Below, piece after piece: positions 60,890 to 64,000 of a stretch of DNA of 64,000 nucleotides (its first letter is position 1; each line of letters opens with the position of its first letter). The position numbers and the translations under genes were made by a program. The notes beneath the pieces are model-generated. The model was not told the DNA's origin and searched no databases. It worked only from the letters and a program-made list of their open reading frames with translations. The DNA is taken from contig NZ_CP026994.1 of assembly GCF_013407165.1 (NCBI RefSeq), positions 1,330,187-1,394,186 of the forward strand, read 5' to 3'. The stretch comes from Nitrosopumilus oxyclinae. Lineage in GTDB: Archaea; Thermoproteota; Nitrososphaeria; Nitrososphaerales; Nitrosopumilaceae.

Positions 60890-61863
60890 TTTTCTTCGTC
60901 ACGTTTTATTTCCTCAAGTTCAAGTATTTGTCTAGGTTCATGAACAACAAGACCTTGGGCAATCTTTCGTAATTTAGGAATGAGTTTGTGAAATTCTTCT
61001 TTTTGAATTACTGTATTTACACCAAACCATCCTTGTTCACTTAGTGGACTAATTGTAGGTTTTTTGAGAGAAGGCATCTGTGTCAAAAGCTTTTTCAGAT
61101 TTTTTTCTTCAACATTTAGATAAATGTGTAAGAATTTCTTGCCTTGAACTGCACCCCTCATCAAAGTTACTATATCAAAGATTTTTTCACGTTTTATAGG
61201 ATCTTTTAATGATTTTTTATTTGCAATCAAATGTGCAGTTGAAGTAAGAACCTCATCTACAATTTTGAGTTTATTTTGTTTTAGAGTTGTTCCAGTTTCT
61301 GTAACATCCATGATTGCATCAACATCCTCAGGTGGTTTCGCTTCAGTAGCACCGAAGGATAAATGAATTTGAACACTTTTGTTATTTCCCAATCTAACCC
61401 AAGGAGTAACAATTAGAGGATCTTTTGAACCATAATATTTTTTGTAAGATTTCGATTGTTTTAGAAATTTTGATGCTGTTGTGAGATATTCAGATGAAAT
61501 TCTAAGTGTTTTTTTCTTCTTACCATAATCTGCAATCATTTCATCAAGATTTTTGTATTTGTATTTATCAGGAAATGCAATTACTAGTCTAATTTTCCCA
61601 TATTCTAAATCTAAGATTGGTTCAACATCAGAATTTGTTTCTCCTACCCAATCCTTTCCAGTAATGCCTACATCATACAATCCTTCTGCAACCATTGTCG
61701 GAATTTCTTGAGGACGAAGCATTTTGACAACAATACTTGGATCATCTAGATAAACTCGATATGTTCTACTTTTTCGATTTACTTTGGTAAACGATCTTTC
61801 TAACAATTTGAAAGTAGCTTCTTCTAAACTTCCTTTTGGAATAGCAAATTTTACTTCAGACAT
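60886..61863 (-). CDS. hisG: ATP phosphoribosyltransferase, long form
   Basis: HisG starts the histidine pathway by joining ATP to PRPP and is usually inhibited by histidine. The 325-residue protein is the long type with a C-terminal ACT-like regulatory part (about 225-300). Core motifs are FAIPKGSLEEATFKLLERS (about 5-23), GLYDVGITGKDW (about 62-73) and the PRPP loop AIMDVTETGTTLKQN (about 186-200). A GTG at 61878 is possible; ATG 61863 is preferred because the TATA box at 61886-61894 is then at leaderless distance. Confidence 0.93.
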   Translation of the reverse strand: MSEVKFAIPKGSLEEATFKLLERSFTKVNRKSRTYRVYLDDPSIVVKMLRPQEIPTMVAEGLYDVGITGKDWVGETNSDVEPILDLEYGKIRLVIAFPDKYKYKNLDEMIADYGKKKKTLRISSEYLTTASKFLKQSKSYKKYYGSKDPLIVTPWVRLGNNKSVQIHLSFGATEAKPPEDVDAIMDVTETGTTLKQNKLKIVDEVLTSTAHLIANKKSLKDPIKREKIFDIVTLMRGAVQGKKFLHIYLNVEEKNLKKLLTQMPSLKKPTISPLSEQGWFGVNTVIQKEEFHKLIPKLRKIAQGLVVHEPRQILELEEIKRDEEN

Positions 61864-61885
61864 TTTTAATTTTTTCACTTTTTAG

Positions 61886-61894
61886 CTATATAAT
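61886..61894 (-). promoter_or_regulatory. his operon TATA box
   Basis: ATTATATAG, read toward hisG, lies 23-31 nt before its ATG at 61863. It sits in the 38-base gap behind the HMG-CoA reductase gene, so the nine-gene his operon probably has its own promoter. Confidence 0.55.
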
Positions 61895-61901
61895 CGCATG
61901 T

Positions 61902-63158
61902 TTAAATTTGCTCAAGTAATTCTTTGGCTCTATCAAGTGAAATTTTCTTTTCTTCAATCATTTTTTGAACAATTTCATCAATTTGATCAGGTGTAGCACC
62001 TGCAGCAGCAGCTAAATTCCTAGCATGAAGACGCATGTGTCCTTTTTGAATCCCTTCAGTTGAAAGAGCTCTAATTGCACTATAATTTTGAGCCAATCCA
62101 GTAGCAGTCATCACACATGCAAGTTCTTGTGCAGATGTTGCTCCTAGAATCTTTGTACACACTTTGGCTACAGGATGAACATTTGCAATTCCACCCACAA
62201 TTCCTACAGAAAGTGGTATTTCTAAAATCCCAACTAGATTCCCCTCACTATCCTTACTCCATTTACTCAAAGAACGATATTTTCCAGTATGTGCAGCATA
62301 AGCATTAGCTGCTGCCTCTATTGCCCTACTATCCTGACCTACTGCATTAGCAACAGCTATTGTTCCATTCATAATACCTTTGTTATGAGTAACGGCTCGA
62401 TACACATCATTATCAGCAAACTCAAATGCAGAAATAATGTTATCAACTACTTGCTCACCACCTACAGCTTCTTTTTCAAATACTGCTTTTGCTTTCACCA
62501 TTCGTCTAGTAGAATAATTAGATAATATTCTTAATAATGCTCTTCCACCAGTAATTTTTTCAATTAAAGGGGAGATAGCTTCGCACATAGTATTTGTAAC
62601 ATTTGCACCCATTGCATCACCTACGTCAATAAGTAATTCAACAATTAGCATTTTTCCAGATGGCGTATCAATTTCTTTACATGAAATTTCTTTAGCACCT
62701 TTTCCCATTTTAGATAAAGTATTACTTTTTGAATTTGCTAGTTGTATTATTTCCTTTGTAGCATTTTCTATTTCCAATATTGCTGATGAAATATCAACAT
62801 CTAACATTTGGATTTGACCAATGCTAATAGATTCATCAGCAAATACTTCAAATCCACCTTTAATTCGTGCAACTTTAGCACCCTTTGATGCAGCAGCTAT
62901 TACGGATGGTTCCTCAATTACCATAGGGACTAAGTAATCCTTACCGTTTATCTTAAAATTTGTAGCAATTCCTAAAGGAAGAGAGAAAGTTCCAATGGCA
63001 TTTTCAACCATTTTATCGGCTTTATCAAAAGAAATTCCCCCATTATCATTTTTTAAAATTTCTAATTCTTCATTTGAAAGATTTGCAAAATTGGCAACAA
63101 CATCTAATCTTTCTTGTTTAGATTTTTCAAAAAATTTGGAAATTGATGAATCAGGCAT
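61902..63158 (-). CDS. HMG-CoA reductase, class II type
   Basis: This enzyme reduces HMG-CoA to mevalonate for isoprenoid lipids. The 418-residue protein begins directly with the catalytic part and has the class II-like ENAIGTFSLPLGIATNFKIN (about 52-71), the signature DAMGANVTNTMCEA (about 179-192), and a C-terminal catalytic His in GHMRLHARNL (about 377-386). Class I enzymes of most archaea have DAMGMN at the signature, so this gene looks like the bacterial-type class. It ends at 61902 and starts one base after the stop of the sugar-dehydrogenase-like gene, so they are co-transcribed. Confidence 0.9.
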   Translation of the reverse strand: MPDSSISKFFEKSKQERLDVVANFANLSNEELEILKNDNGGISFDKADKMVENAIGTFSLPLGIATNFKINGKDYLVPMVIEEPSVIAAASKGAKVARIKGGFEVFADESISIGQIQMLDVDISSAILEIENATKEIIQLANSKSNTLSKMGKGAKEISCKEIDTPSGKMLIVELLIDVGDAMGANVTNTMCEAISPLIEKITGGRALLRILSNYSTRRMVKAKAVFEKEAVGGEQVVDNIISAFEFADNDVYRAVTHNKGIMNGTIAVANAVGQDSRAIEAAANAYAAHTGKYRSLSKWSKDSEGNLVGILEIPLSVGIVGGIANVHPVAKVCTKILGATSAQELACVMTATGLAQNYSAIRALSTEGIQKGHMRLHARNLAAAAGATPDQIDEIVQKMIEEKKISLDRAKELLEQI

Positions 63159-63159
63159 T

Positions 63160-64000
63160 TTATTTCAATATCCTCAATAGTTTATCATCCATACTATCTG
63201 GAAAACCTTTTCCATCTGTATTTGAAGTAATTACATACAGACTACCATCAGGACCTTGTACTACATCACGTACACGTCCTATACCACTAAGAATTGACTT
63301 TTGTGAACTCAACCCTTCTTCAAAATCTAATTGGTATAGATTTGCTGCCCTCATGGATGCCATAATAAATGAGGATTCAAAGTCTATGGAATCCCCAGAA
63401 TAAAACAAGATACCTCCAGGTTCTATACTTGGATCATAACAAAGAAGGGCATCTTCAAAAATTTTATCACCTGAACATTGTTCCTCAGGCCATCCATAAT
63501 TTTTCCCTGCTTGAATTAGATTAATTTCATCATTTTTTTCTGGACCAAATTCTGCAACAAAGAAATTTCCATTATCATCCCAAGTCATTCCCTGAGGATT
63601 TCTGAATCCTAATGAGTAGACAAGTGAATTAGGAAATGGATTATCATCAGGAATTGTACCATCATCATTTAATCTTAAAATTTTTCCAGATAGAGAATCA
63701 AGATCTTGTGGTGAATGAGAAGCATCAGAAATAGTACCTGTACCTACATACAATTTTTCATCTGGACCAAATTTCAAAAAACCTCCATTTGTAAATGAAG
63801 AACCAGGAATTTTATCTAAAATAATTTCTGCATTTTGTAATTTGTTCTCTGATTCAGTAATTCTTAAAATCTTATTCCATAAATTATCACCTTCTTCATA
63901 GGTCAAAAATACATACATGTAATGATTATTTGAAAAATTTGGATGTAATGCAATCCCCAACAATCCACCATCAAACACATCAGCTCCACGTAATGTAGCT
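63160..64000 (-). CDS. PQQ-type sugar dehydrogenase family protein (5' part outside the window)
   Basis: The reading frame is open to the right edge of the window, so the gene begins beyond 64000. The visible part has about 280 residues of the soluble glucose/aldose sugar dehydrogenase fold: FDGGLLGIALHPNF near its start, GGFLKFGPDEKLYVGTG, SLGFRNPQGMTWDDNGNFFVAEFGP and GKNYGWPEEQC, typical blade motifs of this six-bladed beta-propeller family. Whether it binds PQQ and acts on sugars is not certain from sequence. It is co-transcribed with HMG-CoA reductase. Confidence 0.85.
   Translation of the reverse strand, partial: ATLRGADVFDGGLLGIALHPNFSNNHYMYVFLTYEEGDNLWNKILRITESENKLQNAEIILDKIPGSSFTNGGFLKFGPDEKLYVGTGTISDASHSPQDLDSLSGKILRLNDDGTIPDDNPFPNSLVYSLGFRNPQGMTWDDNGNFFVAEFGPEKNDEINLIQAGKNYGWPEEQCSGDKIFEDALLCYDPSIEPGGILFYSGDSIDFESSFIMASMRAANLYQLDFEEGLSSQKSILSGIGRVRDVVQGPDGSLYVITSNTDGKGFPDSMDDKLLRILK

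Overview
The window is a stretch of chromosome from an ammonia-oxidising archaeon of the Nitrosopumilus type (Thaumarchaeota / Nitrososphaerota). The evidence is an archaeal-type ammonia monooxygenase block (amoA, amoX, amoC, amoB), archaeal information genes (TBP, S15 and S3Ae, three KEOPS subunits, Taw1, archaeosine TGT), plastocyanin-type copper electron carriers, a very large S-layer-like protein, low GC content and gene-dense packing. Many genes have a TATA box 23-35 nt before the start codon, so leaderless or near-leaderless transcripts look common; I used this to choose several starts. No gene-free stretch exceeds 300 bases once a 58-residue gene at 18686-18862 is counted.

Layout. 1-1.2 kb: tRNA-Thr and an orphan Dam-type adenine methylase. 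1.2-5.8 kb: ammonia monooxygenase genes, two uncharacterised genes, and two small membrane-protein genes that probably encode the AmoY/AmoZ-type accessory subunits. 5.8-10.3 kb: rps15, recJ-like, pcc1, serS, rps3ae and a COG1325 RNA-binding protein, a classical archaeal information cluster. 10.3-19.8 kb: a candidate small RNA, geranylgeranyl reductase, a MoxR/VWA pair, a PLP enzyme fused to a rhodanese-like domain, an ASCH protein, TBP, several unknown small genes, a P-II protein with a structured element behind it, and a stand-alone Lrp ligand-binding domain. 19.9-27.8 kb: dus and three tandem giant calcium-binding thrombospondin-type-3 repeat surface proteins.

27.9-34.8 kb: a tRNA-modification and translation-quality block (taw1, ITPase, bud32, kae1, ychF, AK6/Fap7, tgtA). 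34.8-37.8 kb: ferredoxin, a small unknown gene, a beta-CASP nuclease, an OGG-like glycosylase and tRNA-Arg. 37.8-40.8 kb: the Rieske - cytochrome b - plastocyanin operon of a complex III. 40.9-51 kb: cell-surface block of a giant subtilase, an Ig-like membrane-anchored protein and the S-layer protein. 51.2-53.7 kb: a ubiquitin-like/E1 fusion and threonine synthase. 54.5-61.9 kb: an almost complete histidine operon (hisG, D, C, HAD phosphatase, B, H, A, F, I; no hisE). 61.9-64 kb: class II HMG-CoA reductase and a truncated PQQ-type sugar dehydrogenase running off the right edge.

Functionally, ammonia oxidation (AMO) and its quinol-to-plastocyanin electron transfer chain (complex III, cupredoxin, ferredoxin) are both in the window, as are two isoprenoid-lipid genes (HMG-CoA reductase, geranylgeranyl reductase) and most of the outer cell surface. 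The most interesting signals are a GATC-containing element about 50-64 bases before the starts of most AMO-block genes, next to a Dam-like methylase; the tandem Ca-binding surface proteins with recent internal gene conversion; the two sulfur-carrier-like fusions; and two candidate structured RNAs.
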